A DNA stretch of 64,000 nt, taken from NCBI GenBank assembly GCA_015056735.1, contig SVFT01000001.1, positions 310,001-374,000 on the forward strand. Reading direction: 5' to 3'. Shown here one piece after another: positions 15,956 through 25,820 of the stretch. Each line of letters opens with the position of its first letter. Position 1 is the first letter of the stretch. The position numbers and the translations under genes are program-made. The stretch is from Lachnospiraceae bacterium (GTDB taxonomy: Bacteria > Bacillota > Clostridia > Lachnospirales > Lachnospiraceae). The notes under the pieces are model-generated. The model was not told the DNA's origin, did not search any database, and saw only the letters and a program-made list of their open reading frames with translations.

Positions 15956-17995
15956 ATGACGCTGCATAAAGCCGATATAGGCGTTGTAGGATACGTTCTT
16001 GCGGCGTTTATCATGCTGATCGTTCCGATCCCTTCCATCCTTTTGGATGTCCTTCTGGCGATCAACATCGCTGTTGCGTTCACGATCATGTTCGGATGTA
16101 TGTTCGCGGGCGATGTTCTGGAGATGTCCTTTTTCCCGACGATCCTTCTGTTCACAACGATCTTCAGGATCGCGCTGAACGTATCGTCTACCAGACTGAT
16201 CCTGACAACGGGTGATCCCGGAAACGTAGTCGCAACGTTCGGCTCCTATGTCGGCGGCGGCGATCTGGTGGTCGGTGTCATCGTTTTCATTATTCTGATC
16301 ATCATCCAGTTTATGGTCATCAATAAAGGTTCCGAGCGTGTCGCTGAGGTAACGGCCAGATTTACACTCGATGCGATGCCCGGTAAACAGATGGCGATCG
16401 ACGCGGATTTAAATACAGGTGCCATCGATGACGCGGAAGCAAAGCGTCTTCGTGACAAGATCCAGGAAGAATCAAGCTTCTTCGGTTCCATGGATGGTGC
16501 CGTGAAGTACGTAAAAGGAGATGCCGCGGCGGGTCTTCTGATCACAGCCGTTAATATCATCGGCGGTATCTGCATGGGCGTATTCCGGGGCGGCATGGAT
16601 GTCAGCGCTGCACTTGACAAGTACGCGATCCTGACGATCGGTGACGGTCTTGTCAGCCAGATCCCGTCTCTTCTGATCTCGTTATCAACCGGTATTCTGG
16701 TTACGAAGGGTTCCAAGCAGCTTGACTTCGGTACCGTTCTCGTCAGACAGATGTTCGGCGTACCCAAGGTTCTGTATCTGGTAGGCGGTATCATCGTGGC
16801 CCTCGGTCTCGTGACTCCGTTAAATGCCGTTATCTTCCTGATCCTCGGCTTTTCTTTTATCATTGTCGGCCGTGTGATCTCCGGTACCATCGAGACTGCC
16901 GGAACGGAAGCAAGAGTGGAAGAGGAAGAGCGTGCCGCGGAGGAGATCAGGCAGCCGGAGAATGTTACTTCGCTTCTGAATGTTGACCCGATCGAGCTCG
17001 AATTCGGCTATGGTATCATTCCGCTTGCCGATGTCAACCAGGGTGGCGATCTTTTGGACCGTGTCGTTATGATCAGACGGCAGATCGCTTTGGAACTGGG
17101 CTGCGTTGTGCCGATCATCAGACTTCGTGACAACATCCAGCTCAATCCGAATCAGTATATTATCAAGATCAAGGGCATTCAGGTCAGTGAAGGCGAGATC
17201 TTGTTCGATCATTATATGGCGATGAATCCCGGCTACGTGGAGGAGGAGATCACCGGTATCCCGGCGTTTGAACCTTCCTTCCATCTGCCAGCGATATGGA
17301 TCACGGAGAACCAGCGAGAACGTGCGGAGAGCGTCGGCTATACGGTTGTCGATCCGCCGTCGATCATCGCGACGCACCTGACGGAGATCATCAGACAGCA
17401 TATCGCAGAACTCCTCAGCAGGCAGGATGTTCAGAACCTTGTCAACAACCTGAAAGAATCCAATCCTGTCCTTGTGGAAGAACTGGTTCCGAAACTCCTT
17501 GGACTCGGCGAGATCCAGAAAGTATTGCAGAACCTGCTTAAAGAAGGGGTATCCATCCGTGATCTGCAGACGATCTTCGAGACGCTCGCAGACTACGCGC
17601 CGACAACCCGCGATACCGATATCCTGACGGAATATACGAGGCAGGCACTGAAACGTGCGATCTCCGGCAAGTTTTTTCCCGCAAACGAGACGACGAGCGT
17701 CGTGACACTCGACCCCAAGATCGAGCAGGAAATCATGGGATCTGTCAAACAGACCGAGCAGGGCGCGTACCTGACACTGGATCCGGAACGGACCAAAAAG
17801 ATCGTATCTTCCGTTGAGACCGAGATCAAGAAACTCGAAGAACTCGGCAAGAATCCGATCATCATCACCTCTCCGATCGTGCGTGTATATTTCCGCAGGC
17901 TTACGGAAGACTATTTTAAGGACCTCATTGTGATCTCCTACAATGAAGTCGATTCAAATGTTGAATTACAATCTGTTGGAATGGTGACAGCATAA
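15956..17995 (+). CDS. flhA: Flagellar export gate protein FlhA
   Basis: Largest export-gate subunit, forming a nonameric cytoplasmic ring that receives chaperone-substrate complexes. The 679-residue product has an N-terminal part with about eight membrane helices (residues ~8-310), including the FHIPEP-region loop TRFTLDAMPGKQMAIDADLNTGAIDDAEAKRLRDKIQEESSFFGSMDGAVKYVKGDA. The cytoplasmic domain spans residues ~330-679 (YGIIPLADVNQGGDLLDRVVMIRRQIALELG, IRLRDNIQLNPNQYIIKIKG). The stop overlaps the flhF ATG. Length is normal for the family. Confidence 0.97.
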   Translation: MTLHKADIGVVGYVLAAFIMLIVPIPSILLDVLLAINIAVAFTIMFGCMFAGDVLEMSFFPTILLFTTIFRIALNVSSTRLILTTGDPGNVVATFGSYVGGGDLVVGVIVFIILIIIQFMVINKGSERVAEVTARFTLDAMPGKQMAIDADLNTGAIDDAEAKRLRDKIQEESSFFGSMDGAVKYVKGDAAAGLLITAVNIIGGICMGVFRGGMDVSAALDKYAILTIGDGLVSQIPSLLISLSTGILVTKGSKQLDFGTVLVRQMFGVPKVLYLVGGIIVALGLVTPLNAVIFLILGFSFIIVGRVISGTIETAGTEARVEEEERAAEEIRQPENVTSLLNVDPIELEFGYGIIPLADVNQGGDLLDRVVMIRRQIALELGCVVPIIRLRDNIQLNPNQYIIKIKGIQVSEGEILFDHYMAMNPGYVEEEITGIPAFEPSFHLPAIWITENQRERAESVGYTVVDPPSIIATHLTEIIRQHIAELLSRQDVQNLVNNLKESNPVLVEELVPKLLGLGEIQKVLQNLLKEGVSIRDLQTIFETLADYAPTTRDTDILTEYTRQALKRAISGKFFPANETTSVVTLDPKIEQEIMGSVKQTEQGAYLTLDPERTKKIVSSVETEIKKLEELGKNPIIITSPIVRVYFRRLTEDYFKDLIVISYNEVDSNVELQSVGMVTA

Positions 17996-19281
17996 TGATA
18001 ATCAAAAAATTTCAAGCAAAAACAGAAGCGGAAGCTGTGGAGGCCGCCAAAAAAGAGCTCGGGCAGAGCGTTGTGATCATGAATGTGCGCAACATGAAAA
18101 AGAAGGGTTTTTTCCGCATCTTTAAACCCGCGCTCGTAGAGATCACGGTCGCGCTCGAAGAGGATGCCAAGGAAAATGCGCCCGTGCTCTCACAGGTACC
18201 GCCCAAGGTGCAGGAAACCGTAAAGCCTCCGGTGCTGACAGGTGCACAGCGCCTTCAGCTTGCCGGTCAGCAGGCAAAGCGGGAGCCGCTTATTCCGGAG
18301 AGTCTTGTGGACCGCACGATCCCTAAGGAGCCGGGCATCATCCCGGAAGAGAAAAAGGAGCCTTCCGAGAAGGCGATTGAAGCACGCCTTGACAATCTCC
18401 AGAATCTCCTCGAAAAGAAGATCCAGCCATCAGCGGATGAGCAGGAGCCGGAAGAAGAGGAGAAAAGCAAAGAAGAGAACGATGAGACGCTGGCATTTAT
18501 CCAGCTTCTTTACAATACGATGATCGAGAACGAGGTCAATGAAAAGTACGCCAATCAGATCATTGACGAGATCGAGAAGAACAGCAAATCGAACTCGCCG
18601 ATCGACTATGTGCTTTCCAACGTGTATCAGAAGATGATCCTCAAATTTGAAAAGCCTTCGATCATCACGCCGGCCGCAAAAGGGCCGAAGGTCGTCTTTT
18701 TTGTCGGACCGACGGGTGTCGGCAAGACAACGACGATCGCGAAGATCGCATCGCGCTTCTGCGTAAACGAAAAGAAGCGGGTTGCGCTCCTGACAGCGGA
18801 TACATACAGGATCGCAGCTGCAGAGCAGCTCCGTACCTATGCGAACATCCTGGAGGTTCCTTTCCGCGTGATTTATTCCGTGGAAGAAGTGGAACAGATG
18901 ATGCAGGAGTTCATCGACTATGACTATATTCTGGTGGACACGGCCGGACACTCGCACAACAATGAATCTCAGCGGGATAACATGAGCCAGTTCATCCATT
19001 CTCTGGACGGCAAGGCGGAAAAGGAAGTCTTCCTTGTTGTCAGCGCGACGACCAAGTACCGCGATCTTGTGAATATTGCGGATACCTATCTTGGCATCAC
19101 GGATTATAAATTGATCTTTACCAAACTCGACGAGACGACGACACTCGGCAATCTGCTCAACTTAAAGCTCCATACGGGAGCGCCGCTTTCATATGTGACA
19201 TGCGGTCAGAACGTGCCGGATGACATCGAGAATTTCAACCCGCAGAAAACGGTGAAGCAGCTCCTCGGGGGTAAACAGTAA
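17995..19281 (+). CDS. flhF: Flagellar SRP-type GTPase FlhF
   Basis: SRP-family GTPase that controls flagellar placement with FlhG. N-terminal B domain (residues 1-~150): MIIKKFQAKTEAEAVEAAKKELGQSVVIMNVRNMKKKGFF, then an acidic linker. The NG domain has the P-loop GPTGVGKTTTIAKIASRF at about residue 238, the G2 region TADTYRIAAAEQLRTYANIL, G3 DTAGHSHN and G4 TKLDET. 428 residues. ATG overlaps the flhA stop by one base. Presence of both FlhF and FlhG suggests that flagellar number or position is controlled, but the flagellation pattern cannot be deduced. Confidence 0.96.
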   Translation: MIIKKFQAKTEAEAVEAAKKELGQSVVIMNVRNMKKKGFFRIFKPALVEITVALEEDAKENAPVLSQVPPKVQETVKPPVLTGAQRLQLAGQQAKREPLIPESLVDRTIPKEPGIIPEEKKEPSEKAIEARLDNLQNLLEKKIQPSADEQEPEEEEKSKEENDETLAFIQLLYNTMIENEVNEKYANQIIDEIEKNSKSNSPIDYVLSNVYQKMILKFEKPSIITPAAKGPKVVFFVGPTGVGKTTTIAKIASRFCVNEKKRVALLTADTYRIAAAEQLRTYANILEVPFRVIYSVEEVEQMMQEFIDYDYILVDTAGHSHNNESQRDNMSQFIHSLDGKAEKEVFLVVSATTKYRDLVNIADTYLGITDYKLIFTKLDETTTLGNLLNLKLHTGAPLSYVTCGQNVPDDIENFNPQKTVKQLLGGKQ

Positions 19282-19296
19282 GGCAGGAATTATTAT

Positions 19297-20178
19297 ATGG
19301 ATCAGGCAGAACAGTTACGCAATATCGTGAAAGCGAACAGCGCGCCTGCGCAGAGACCGCTGGCTCGTGTGATCACGGTTACAAGCGGCAAGGGCGGCGT
19401 CGGCAAATCCAATACATCGATCAACCTGGCCATCCAGCTTAAACGGCTTGGGCAGCGTGTGATCATTCTGGATGCGGACTTCGGACTTGCCAATATAGAG
19501 ATCATGTTCGGTACTGTGCCGAAGCACAATCTGTGCGATCTCATCTATCAGGGCAAGAACATTCGGGAGATCATCACATGGGGGCCCGGGGACGTCGGCT
19601 TTATCTCCGGCGGCAGCGGCATCGTGGGTCTTTCCAATTTAAGCAGAGAGTATCTGATCTACATCATTCAGAACCTTGCGGAACTTGACGCGGTGGCGGA
19701 TGTGATCATTGTTGATACGGGTGCGGGTATTTCCGATGCGGTGCTGGAATTTCTGGTGGCAAGCGGCGAGATCCTTCTTGTGACGACACCGGAACCGACT
19801 TCGATCACAGACTCGTACTCCCTTTTAAAGGCGCTCAACAGACATCCGCGCTTTAAGAGTGAAGATTCGCAGATCAAAGTGCTTGCGAACCGCGTGGATG
19901 AACCGGATGAAGGCAGGAATCTTTTCAACAAACTGAACGCGGTGGTCTCAAGATATCTGAAGCTTCCGATCCAGTATCTTGGTTCGATCCCGTATGACAG
20001 CCAGCTGTCCAAGGCCGTTATGCAGCAGACGCCGGTATCACTGTCCAATCCGCGTGCCAAGAGCGCGATCGCATTTGAGAGGATCGCGGCGACACTGATG
20101 AACAGAGAGATGAACAAAGATTTGAAATTGCGTGGAATGGCAGCATTCTTTTCACATATCGTGACAGGCAAAAAATGA
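19297..20178 (+). CDS. flhG: MinD/ParA-type ATPase FlhG (YlxH)
   Basis: MinD-like ATPase regulating flagellar number and position, partner of FlhF. The N-terminal segment MDQAEQLRNIVK contains the DQAxxLR motif that activates FlhF. The deviant Walker A is VTSGKGGVGKSNTSINLAIQL at residues ~28-48, with VIILDADFGLANIEIMFG (A') and VIIVDTGAGISDAVLEFL (switch II). 293 residues, normal length. Starts 15 bp after flhF. Confidence 0.95.
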   Translation: MDQAEQLRNIVKANSAPAQRPLARVITVTSGKGGVGKSNTSINLAIQLKRLGQRVIILDADFGLANIEIMFGTVPKHNLCDLIYQGKNIREIITWGPGDVGFISGGSGIVGLSNLSREYLIYIIQNLAELDAVADVIIVDTGAGISDAVLEFLVASGEILLVTTPEPTSITDSYSLLKALNRHPRFKSEDSQIKVLANRVDEPDEGRNLFNKLNAVVSRYLKLPIQYLGSIPYDSQLSKAVMQQTPVSLSNPRAKSAIAFERIAATLMNREMNKDLKLRGMAAFFSHIVTGKK

Positions 20179-20198
20179 GATAGCGGAGATGGGAGACT

Positions 20199-20930
20199 AT
20201 GAGCAATTTTGAGAAGATCGCCAAACCGGGGACAAAGATCTCGCTGCAATTTGTGCAGCCGGGGACCCAGGAGGGCGAAGAGGACATCGTAAAGACGTAT
20301 GAGACCAAGGTCTGCGATATCAAGAAAAACGGGCAGATCGAGGTATACATGCCGATGGACCAGACCAAACTGATCCTCCTGCAGGTAGGAACGGCATATG
20401 ATCTTTTCACTTACACGAAGGGCGGTATCTACGAATGCCGGGTGCGCGTGGCGGACCGGTACAAGAATGACAATGTGTATCTGCTCCTTCTAAACCAGCT
20501 CACACCGCTTGAAAAAAAGCAGCAGCGGGAGTACTTCCGGTTCTCCTGCCTGGTACCGATGTATGACAGGCTTCTGAGCGGCTCTGAAGAAAGGATGCTG
20601 ATCGAAGGAGATCCGCTTATGGCCGTTGGGGCATTGCCGGATGAAACGACGGAACAAAAGAGCATCATCATCGACATCAGCGGCGGCGGACTTCGATTTG
20701 TATCGGCCGGCAAGTATGAGAACGGCGATATGATCCGCGTACGTGTTTTCCTTCACAGGGAGATGACGCTGTATGCAAAAGTGATCGCTTCCGTGCCGAG
20801 AGAGAATGCAAAAGACCGTTTTGAACAGCGGGCGAAATTTGTGAACATCACCCGTGGAGAACGGGATGAAATTGTCAGATATATTTTCGAACAGGAACGA
20901 ATAACCAGAAAGAATGTAAAGGAAGACTAA
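20199..20930 (+). CDS. PilZ-domain flagellar brake protein (YcgR/MotI-like)
   Basis: Probable cyclic di-GMP receptor that slows the motor. The 243-residue protein has an N-terminal YcgR-N-like barrel (residues ~10-100: GTKISLQFVQPG, IEVYMPMDQTKLILLQVGTAYDLF) and a PilZ domain. Both PilZ signatures are complete: R110-x-x-x-R114 in QQREYFRFS, and D159-x-S161-x-x-G164 in IIDISGGGLRF. Location between flhG and cheB in the fla/che operon supports motor control. B. subtilis MotI (YpfA/DgrA) is the closest studied analogue; whether it binds MotA here is inference. Confidence 0.9.
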   Translation: MSNFEKIAKPGTKISLQFVQPGTQEGEEDIVKTYETKVCDIKKNGQIEVYMPMDQTKLILLQVGTAYDLFTYTKGGIYECRVRVADRYKNDNVYLLLLNQLTPLEKKQQREYFRFSCLVPMYDRLLSGSEERMLIEGDPLMAVGALPDETTEQKSIIIDISGGGLRFVSAGKYENGDMIRVRVFLHREMTLYAKVIASVPRENAKDRFEQRAKFVNITRGERDEIVRYIFEQERITRKNVKED

Positions 20931-20934
20931 TTTA

Positions 20935-22005
20935 ATGAAAAAAATTCTTGTGGTTGATGACTCAGCACTCATGAGAAGAGTTATCTGTGATATAATCGAC
21001 ACAGATAGTGAATTCCAGGTTGCGGACCGTGCAACGAACGGCCTGGAAGCGCTCGACCTCTTGAGCAGAAATACATATGATGCAGTAGTCCTGGACGTGA
21101 ACATGCCCAAGATGAACGGGATCGAACTCCTGCGTGAGCTTCGCAAACGTAAGATCTCAGCACGTGTCATGATGGCAAGCACCGATACAATGGACGGCGC
21201 GCAGGTCACCATGGAAGCGCTTGATCTCGGAGCGATCGATTTCATTCATAAGCCGCAGATGGCTACGCAGCTTCGTGAAGGTTCTTTTACGGAAGATTTC
21301 CTGCGGACGCTGAAAGCCGTTGCAGTTTCGAAGGCGCCGGAATACGCGAATGCAAAGCCGGTTGATACGGCGACCGTTCGCAAGGTGACAGAGCTTGTTA
21401 CGAAGCACGCATCCTTCTCGGATAAGAAGAGGATCGTTGCGATAGCAAGTTCGACCGGCGGACCGAAAGCTCTTCAGACCGTTATGGCGGGGATCCCGAA
21501 GCAGCTTTCCTGCCCGGTTGTTCTCGTACAGCACATGCCGACCGGCTTTACCAAATCACTTGCGGATCGCCTGAATGAACTGAGCGGACTGGAAGTGAAG
21601 GAAGCACAGGAAGGCGATAAGCTTGAAGCAGGGCATCTGTATCTGTCACAGGGCGGCAAGCACATGAATGTCGTGGCCAAGCCGAACGGTGAGCATTACA
21701 TCCACTACACGGATGAGCCCACCAGAGAAGGCGTTAAGCCCTGCGCCAACTATATGTATGAATCCCTGAGGACCTGCCGCTACGAAGAAGTTCTCTGCGT
21801 TGTCCTGACAGGCATGGGAGCTGACGGAACACAAGGAATTCGCAATCTCAAGGAAGCCAAAAAAATACACGTAATAGCACAAGAACAGAGTACCTGTGCA
21901 GTATACGGAATGCCCAGAAGCGTCGTTGCCGCAGGGCTTGCCGATCAGATCATTCCGCTTGATCAGATCGCACAGGAGATTATTTTGAACGTGGGGGTAA
22001 GGTAA
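20935..22005 (+). CDS. cheB: Chemotaxis methylesterase/glutamine deamidase CheB
   Basis: Response-regulator methylesterase (356 residues) that removes methyl groups from chemoreceptors. The receiver has DD8-9 in VVDDSALMRR and D54 in DAVVLDVNMPKMNG. The catalytic domain from about residue 160 carries the Ser in AIASSTGGPKALQTV, the His in VLVQHMPTGFTKSLADRL and the Asp in VVLTGMGADGTQGI. No cheR gene is present in this window. Starts 4 bp after the PilZ gene, and cheA begins one base after its stop. Confidence 0.96.
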   Translation: MKKILVVDDSALMRRVICDIIDTDSEFQVADRATNGLEALDLLSRNTYDAVVLDVNMPKMNGIELLRELRKRKISARVMMASTDTMDGAQVTMEALDLGAIDFIHKPQMATQLREGSFTEDFLRTLKAVAVSKAPEYANAKPVDTATVRKVTELVTKHASFSDKKRIVAIASSTGGPKALQTVMAGIPKQLSCPVVLVQHMPTGFTKSLADRLNELSGLEVKEAQEGDKLEAGHLYLSQGGKHMNVVAKPNGEHYIHYTDEPTREGVKPCANYMYESLRTCRYEEVLCVVLTGMGADGTQGIRNLKEAKKIHVIAQEQSTCAVYGMPRSVVAAGLADQIIPLDQIAQEIILNVGVR

Positions 22006-22006
22006 A

Positions 22007-24139
22007 ATGGATGTCAGCCAATATCTTGAGATCTTCATCGACGAAACAAAAGAACATCTGCAGAGCCTGAACACCCAGATCTTGAATCTGGAACAGGATG
22101 CGGAAAACATGGATACCATTAACGAGATCTTTCGTGCCGCCCATTCCTTAAAGGGTATGGCAGGTACCATGGGCTATAAGAGAATGCAGAATCTGACGCA
22201 TGATATGGAGAATGTTTTCTCCGAAGTCAGAAACGGCAACATTAAAGTGAAAGCGAACATGATCGATATCCTGTTCCAGTGTCTTGATGCATTGGAAGAG
22301 TATCTGGATACGATCCAGTCGACCGCGGACGAAGGTACAAATGAAAACGAGCACTTGATCGCGGCACTCAATAAGATTCTGAAGGGCGAAGACGGCGCAG
22401 ACGGCGATGCGACGCCCGCAAAGGAAGCAAAGAAGGAAGAGGCCAAGGAAGAAGCAAAGGCCGAAGCGGCGGCACCCGCATCGGGCGATAACTGGACCAA
22501 GATCAAACTTGGCGACAGCGAGCGCTCCGTGATCGCAGAGGCACAGGCTCAGGGCAAGAACGTATTCGGCATGACCGTATTCATTCAGGACAGCTGTATC
22601 CTGAAAGCAGCACGTGCGTTCCTTGTTTTCAAGGCAGTTGAAGACCTTGGTGAGATCCTCGTATCAGAGCCTTCCGCACAGGATATCGAGGACGAAAAAT
22701 TTGAATTCGATTTCAGTCTGATCGTTATTACGGAACATGAACTGGACGAGCTGATCAAAGCAGCTTCGGCCGTGTCCGAGATCGATCATGCTGTTGGTGC
22801 TCCCGTTTCCCTGGATGCACAGGCACAGGAAGGTGACGAGCCTGCCGAGGAAGCTTCGGAAGAGCACGCGAAAGAAGCTTCGGAAGAGCCGGCGGAAGAG
22901 ACAAAACCCGCTGTTGTATCTCCGAAAACAGCACCTGCCGCAAAGCAGGATGCGAAGAAGCCCGCTGCCGGCAAGCCGGTTGTCAACCGAACGGTTCGTG
23001 TCGACATCGAGAAGCTCGATTCCCTCATGAATCTGGTCAGCGAGCTGATCATTGCAAAGAACTCGCTTGTTTCCATTACTTCCAACTCCGAGAGCGAAGT
23101 AAGCAGCAGCACACAGTTCAATGAGCAGATCGAATACCTCGAAAGCGTTACCACCAACCTTCACGAATCCGTTATGAAGGTTCGAATGGTTCCCATCGAG
23201 AGTGTATTGCAGAAATTCCCTCGTATGATCCGCGACTTGCAGAAAAAACTCGGCAAGCAGATGGAATTGTACATGACAGGTGAGGATACAGAACTTGACC
23301 GTACCGTAGTTGATGAGATCGGTGATCCTCTGATGCACCTCTTACGTAACTCCGCAGACCATGGTCTTGAAAGCGCTGAGATTCGTAAGGAAAGAGGCAA
23401 GCCGGAAGTCGGCTCCATCCATCTCGATGCATACCAGGATGGTAACAACGTTGTCATCGACGTTAAGGATGATGGTAACGGTATCGACGTAGAGGCAGTT
23501 CGTGACAAGGCGATTGAGCGTGGTATTATCACACCTGAGCAGGCCGAGAACATGAGCGATAAGGATATCATCGATCTTCTGTTCCTGCCCAGCTTCTCTA
23601 CCGCAAAGAAGGTTACGGACGTTTCCGGACGAGGCGTTGGCCTTGACGTTGTAAAGTCCAAGATCGAATCCTTAAGCGGTGAAGTTGAAGTGAAGTCCAA
23701 ACTTGGCGTCGGCAGTACTTGGACGATCAGACTTCCGCTGACTCTGGCGATCATTCAGGCGTTGATGGTTATCGTCGGCAATGAAAAATATGCGATCTCG
23801 CTCGGCTCTATTCAGACGATCGAGAATATTCACAAATCCGATATCAAGCTCGTTCAGGCGAAGGAAGTCATTCACCTGCGCGGAACCGTTATCCCGCTCA
23901 TCCGTCTTGATGAAGTGCTTGACATTCCGCAGGAGAGCGAAAAGGATGACCTGATCGTTTGTATCGTGAAGAAAGGTGATAAGCTTGCCGGCCTCGTAGT
24001 CAGTGAGCTGATCGGTCAGCAGGAGATCGTTATCAAGTCTCTGGGTAAACTGATCAACAAGTGCAAATTCATCAGTGGTGCTACCATTCTCGGTGACGGC
24101 GAAGTTGCCCTGATCCTGGATGCAAACGCACTGATCTAA
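22007..24139 (+). CDS. cheA: Chemotaxis histidine kinase CheA
   Basis: Kinase of the chemoreceptor array, 710 residues with all five domains. P1: H46 in IFRAAHSLKGMAGTMG. An acidic Ala/Glu-rich linker leads to a P2-like region (residues ~160-265). A second linker is followed by P3 dimerisation (RVDIEKLDSLMNLVSELIIAKNSL). P4 ATP-binding: LLRNSADHGLES (N box), DVKDDGNGID (G1), SGRGVGLDVVKSKIESLSG (G2). P5 CheW-like: from about residue 575 (ALMVIVGNEKYAISLGSIQTI). Length is close to the usual 650-700. Confidence 0.97.
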   Translation: MDVSQYLEIFIDETKEHLQSLNTQILNLEQDAENMDTINEIFRAAHSLKGMAGTMGYKRMQNLTHDMENVFSEVRNGNIKVKANMIDILFQCLDALEEYLDTIQSTADEGTNENEHLIAALNKILKGEDGADGDATPAKEAKKEEAKEEAKAEAAAPASGDNWTKIKLGDSERSVIAEAQAQGKNVFGMTVFIQDSCILKAARAFLVFKAVEDLGEILVSEPSAQDIEDEKFEFDFSLIVITEHELDELIKAASAVSEIDHAVGAPVSLDAQAQEGDEPAEEASEEHAKEASEEPAEETKPAVVSPKTAPAAKQDAKKPAAGKPVVNRTVRVDIEKLDSLMNLVSELIIAKNSLVSITSNSESEVSSSTQFNEQIEYLESVTTNLHESVMKVRMVPIESVLQKFPRMIRDLQKKLGKQMELYMTGEDTELDRTVVDEIGDPLMHLLRNSADHGLESAEIRKERGKPEVGSIHLDAYQDGNNVVIDVKDDGNGIDVEAVRDKAIERGIITPEQAENMSDKDIIDLLFLPSFSTAKKVTDVSGRGVGLDVVKSKIESLSGEVEVKSKLGVGSTWTIRLPLTLAIIQALMVIVGNEKYAISLGSIQTIENIHKSDIKLVQAKEVIHLRGTVIPLIRLDEVLDIPQESEKDDLIVCIVKKGDKLAGLVVSELIGQQEIVIKSLGKLINKCKFISGATILGDGEVALILDANALI

Positions 24140-24162
24140 CTGCCGCAAGAGGAGGAAAAGTC

Positions 24163-24657
24163 ATGGATGAATTAAAAGTAAATGACGCACTGACCACGAC
24201 GGAAGATGGCGAAAACCAGGTACATGAAGTGATTCAGTTTATCGTGATCAAGATCGGCGACGAGCAGTACGGCATTAATATCAAATACATCGACAATATC
24301 GTTAGAATGCAGAACATCACCCGTGTTCCCAAGGTGCCTGATTACATCAAAGGTGTTATCAACCTTCGTGGTGAAGTGATCCCTGTTATGAGTCTTCGTT
24401 TGAAAATGGGTCTTCCGGCTGACGAAGAGACCAAAGCGACCAGGATCATCATCATCAAGATGGAGCAGCAGGGCAATGTCGGTATCGTAGTTGATGAGGT
24501 TCGTGAAGTTGTTAACCTCGACGATACCTGCATCGAAAAGGTTTCCTATGACGGACACGATGAGACACAGAACTTCATTTCCGGTATCGGCAAGGACGGA
24601 AACGGACTGATCTCTCTGCTGGATCTTAATGCCGTGATTCAGGAGCCGCAGGCATAA
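24163..24657 (+). CDS. cheW: Chemotaxis coupling protein CheW
   Basis: Adaptor that links CheA to receptors. The 164-residue protein has an extended ~25-residue N-terminus, then the CheW fold: FIVIKIGDEQYGINIKYIDNIVRMQNITRVPKVPDYIKGVINLRGEVIPVMSLRLKMGLP. The core NLRGEVIPV motif is complete. ATG at 24163 follows AAGAGGAGGAAAAG, a strong ribosome-binding site. Confidence 0.96.
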   Translation: MDELKVNDALTTTEDGENQVHEVIQFIVIKIGDEQYGINIKYIDNIVRMQNITRVPKVPDYIKGVINLRGEVIPVMSLRLKMGLPADEETKATRIIIIKMEQQGNVGIVVDEVREVVNLDDTCIEKVSYDGHDETQNFISGIGKDGNGLISLLDLNAVIQEPQA

Positions 24658-24675
24658 CGGAATCGGGAGTGTGAC

Positions 24676-25296
24676 ATGGGAGATAATATTACATTGGAAA
24701 CGATGTCGGAGCAATACTTCGACGTACTGAAAGAACTCGGCAATATCGGCGCGGGCAATGCAACGACCGCGCTGGCCACGATGTTGAACTGCAAGGTCGA
24801 CATGAAAGTCCCGCAGGTACGACTGCTGGAGTTTAAAGATGTCGGCGCGAGCATGGGCGGTGAAGAGCAGATCATGGCAGGCATCTACCTTGCGGTAGAA
24901 GGTGATATCACAGGTAGCATCATGTTCCTCTTGGAAAAAGAAGCAGCCCGTCACCTTGTCTGCAAACTGATGGGCATGGAACCCGATCCGAACTCAGACT
25001 TTGGCGAGATGGAGCTCTCGGCACTGAAAGAGATCGGCAACATCATAACAGGTTCCTACCTGAATTCCCTATCGGATCTGACGCGCTTGAAGATCATTCC
25101 GACCATACCGGATATCAGTATCGATATGGCGGGGGCGATCTTAAGTGTACCGGCGATCGAGTTTGGTACATTGGGCGATCGTATCCTTCTTATTCAGACA
25201 GAGTTTACCGATGACATGTCTCTGGACGGATACTTCATTCTGGTACCCGACTTAGAGTCTTACGGTAAGATCTTGACAGCACTTGGTCTAGCATAG
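24676..25296 (+). CDS. cheC: CheY-P phosphatase CheC
   Basis: CheC dephosphorylates CheY-P and is regulated by binding CheD. The 206-residue product has both active-site helices: YFDVLKELGNIGAGNATTAL and ELSALKEIGNIITGSYLNSL, each with the E-x-x-N signature. Two further proteins with this fold are encoded in the window: FliY (10819) and the stand-alone protein at 63132. cheD follows 26 bp downstream, as in B. subtilis. Confidence 0.95.
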   Translation: MGDNITLETMSEQYFDVLKELGNIGAGNATTALATMLNCKVDMKVPQVRLLEFKDVGASMGGEEQIMAGIYLAVEGDITGSIMFLLEKEAARHLVCKLMGMEPDPNSDFGEMELSALKEIGNIITGSYLNSLSDLTRLKIIPTIPDISIDMAGAILSVPAIEFGTLGDRILLIQTEFTDDMSLDGYFILVPDLESYGKILTALGLA

Positions 25297-25322
25297 ACAG
25301 AAAGCCGGTAGGGATAATAGCG

Positions 25323-25808
25323 ATGAGTGAGATCATTAAGGTCGGAATGGCCGATTTAAAAACATGTAAGAGCCCGGATGGCGTGACCACACTGGGACTT
25401 GGTTCTTGTGTCGGTATAGCGATTCGAGATCCCGGGACGAAGATCGGTGGATTGGCACATATCATGTTGCCTGACTCCACTGCGATGAAAAACAATTCCA
25501 ACATCCCTAAGTTTGCGGACACCGGTATCGAGGAACTTGTTAAACAGATCGTAGCACTCGGTGCCCAAAGATCGCGCCTTGTTGCAAAGATTGCAGGTGG
25601 CGCGCAGATGTTCTTATTCCAGAACAAGTCCGACATGGTTCGTGTGGGCGAACGTAATGTGGAGGCAGTTAAGAAAAAACTCGGGGAAATGAAGATCCGG
25701 ATCCTTGCGGAGGATACAGGTAAAGACTTCGGTCGTACCGTTATCTTCTACCCGGAAACCGGAGATTATATCATTCGTGCCGTCGGTAAGCCGGAACGAA
25801 CGATCTAA
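25323..25808 (+). CDS. cheD: Chemoreceptor glutamine deamidase CheD
   Basis: CheD deamidates receptor glutamines and stimulates CheC. The 161-residue product shows the catalytic Cys in TTLGLGSCVGIAIRD (C29) and the His in GGLAHIMLPDS (H46), followed by KIAGGAQMF and VGERNVEAVKKKL, all family landmarks. The ATG at 25323 is preceded by AGGGATAATAGCG. Ends 12 bp before the next small membrane-protein gene. Confidence 0.95.
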   Translation: MSEIIKVGMADLKTCKSPDGVTTLGLGSCVGIAIRDPGTKIGGLAHIMLPDSTAMKNNSNIPKFADTGIEELVKQIVALGAQRSRLVAKIAGGAQMFLFQNKSDMVRVGERNVEAVKKKLGEMKIRILAEDTGKDFGRTVIFYPETGDYIIRAVGKPERTI

Positions 25809-25820
25809 GGCGGTTATTTC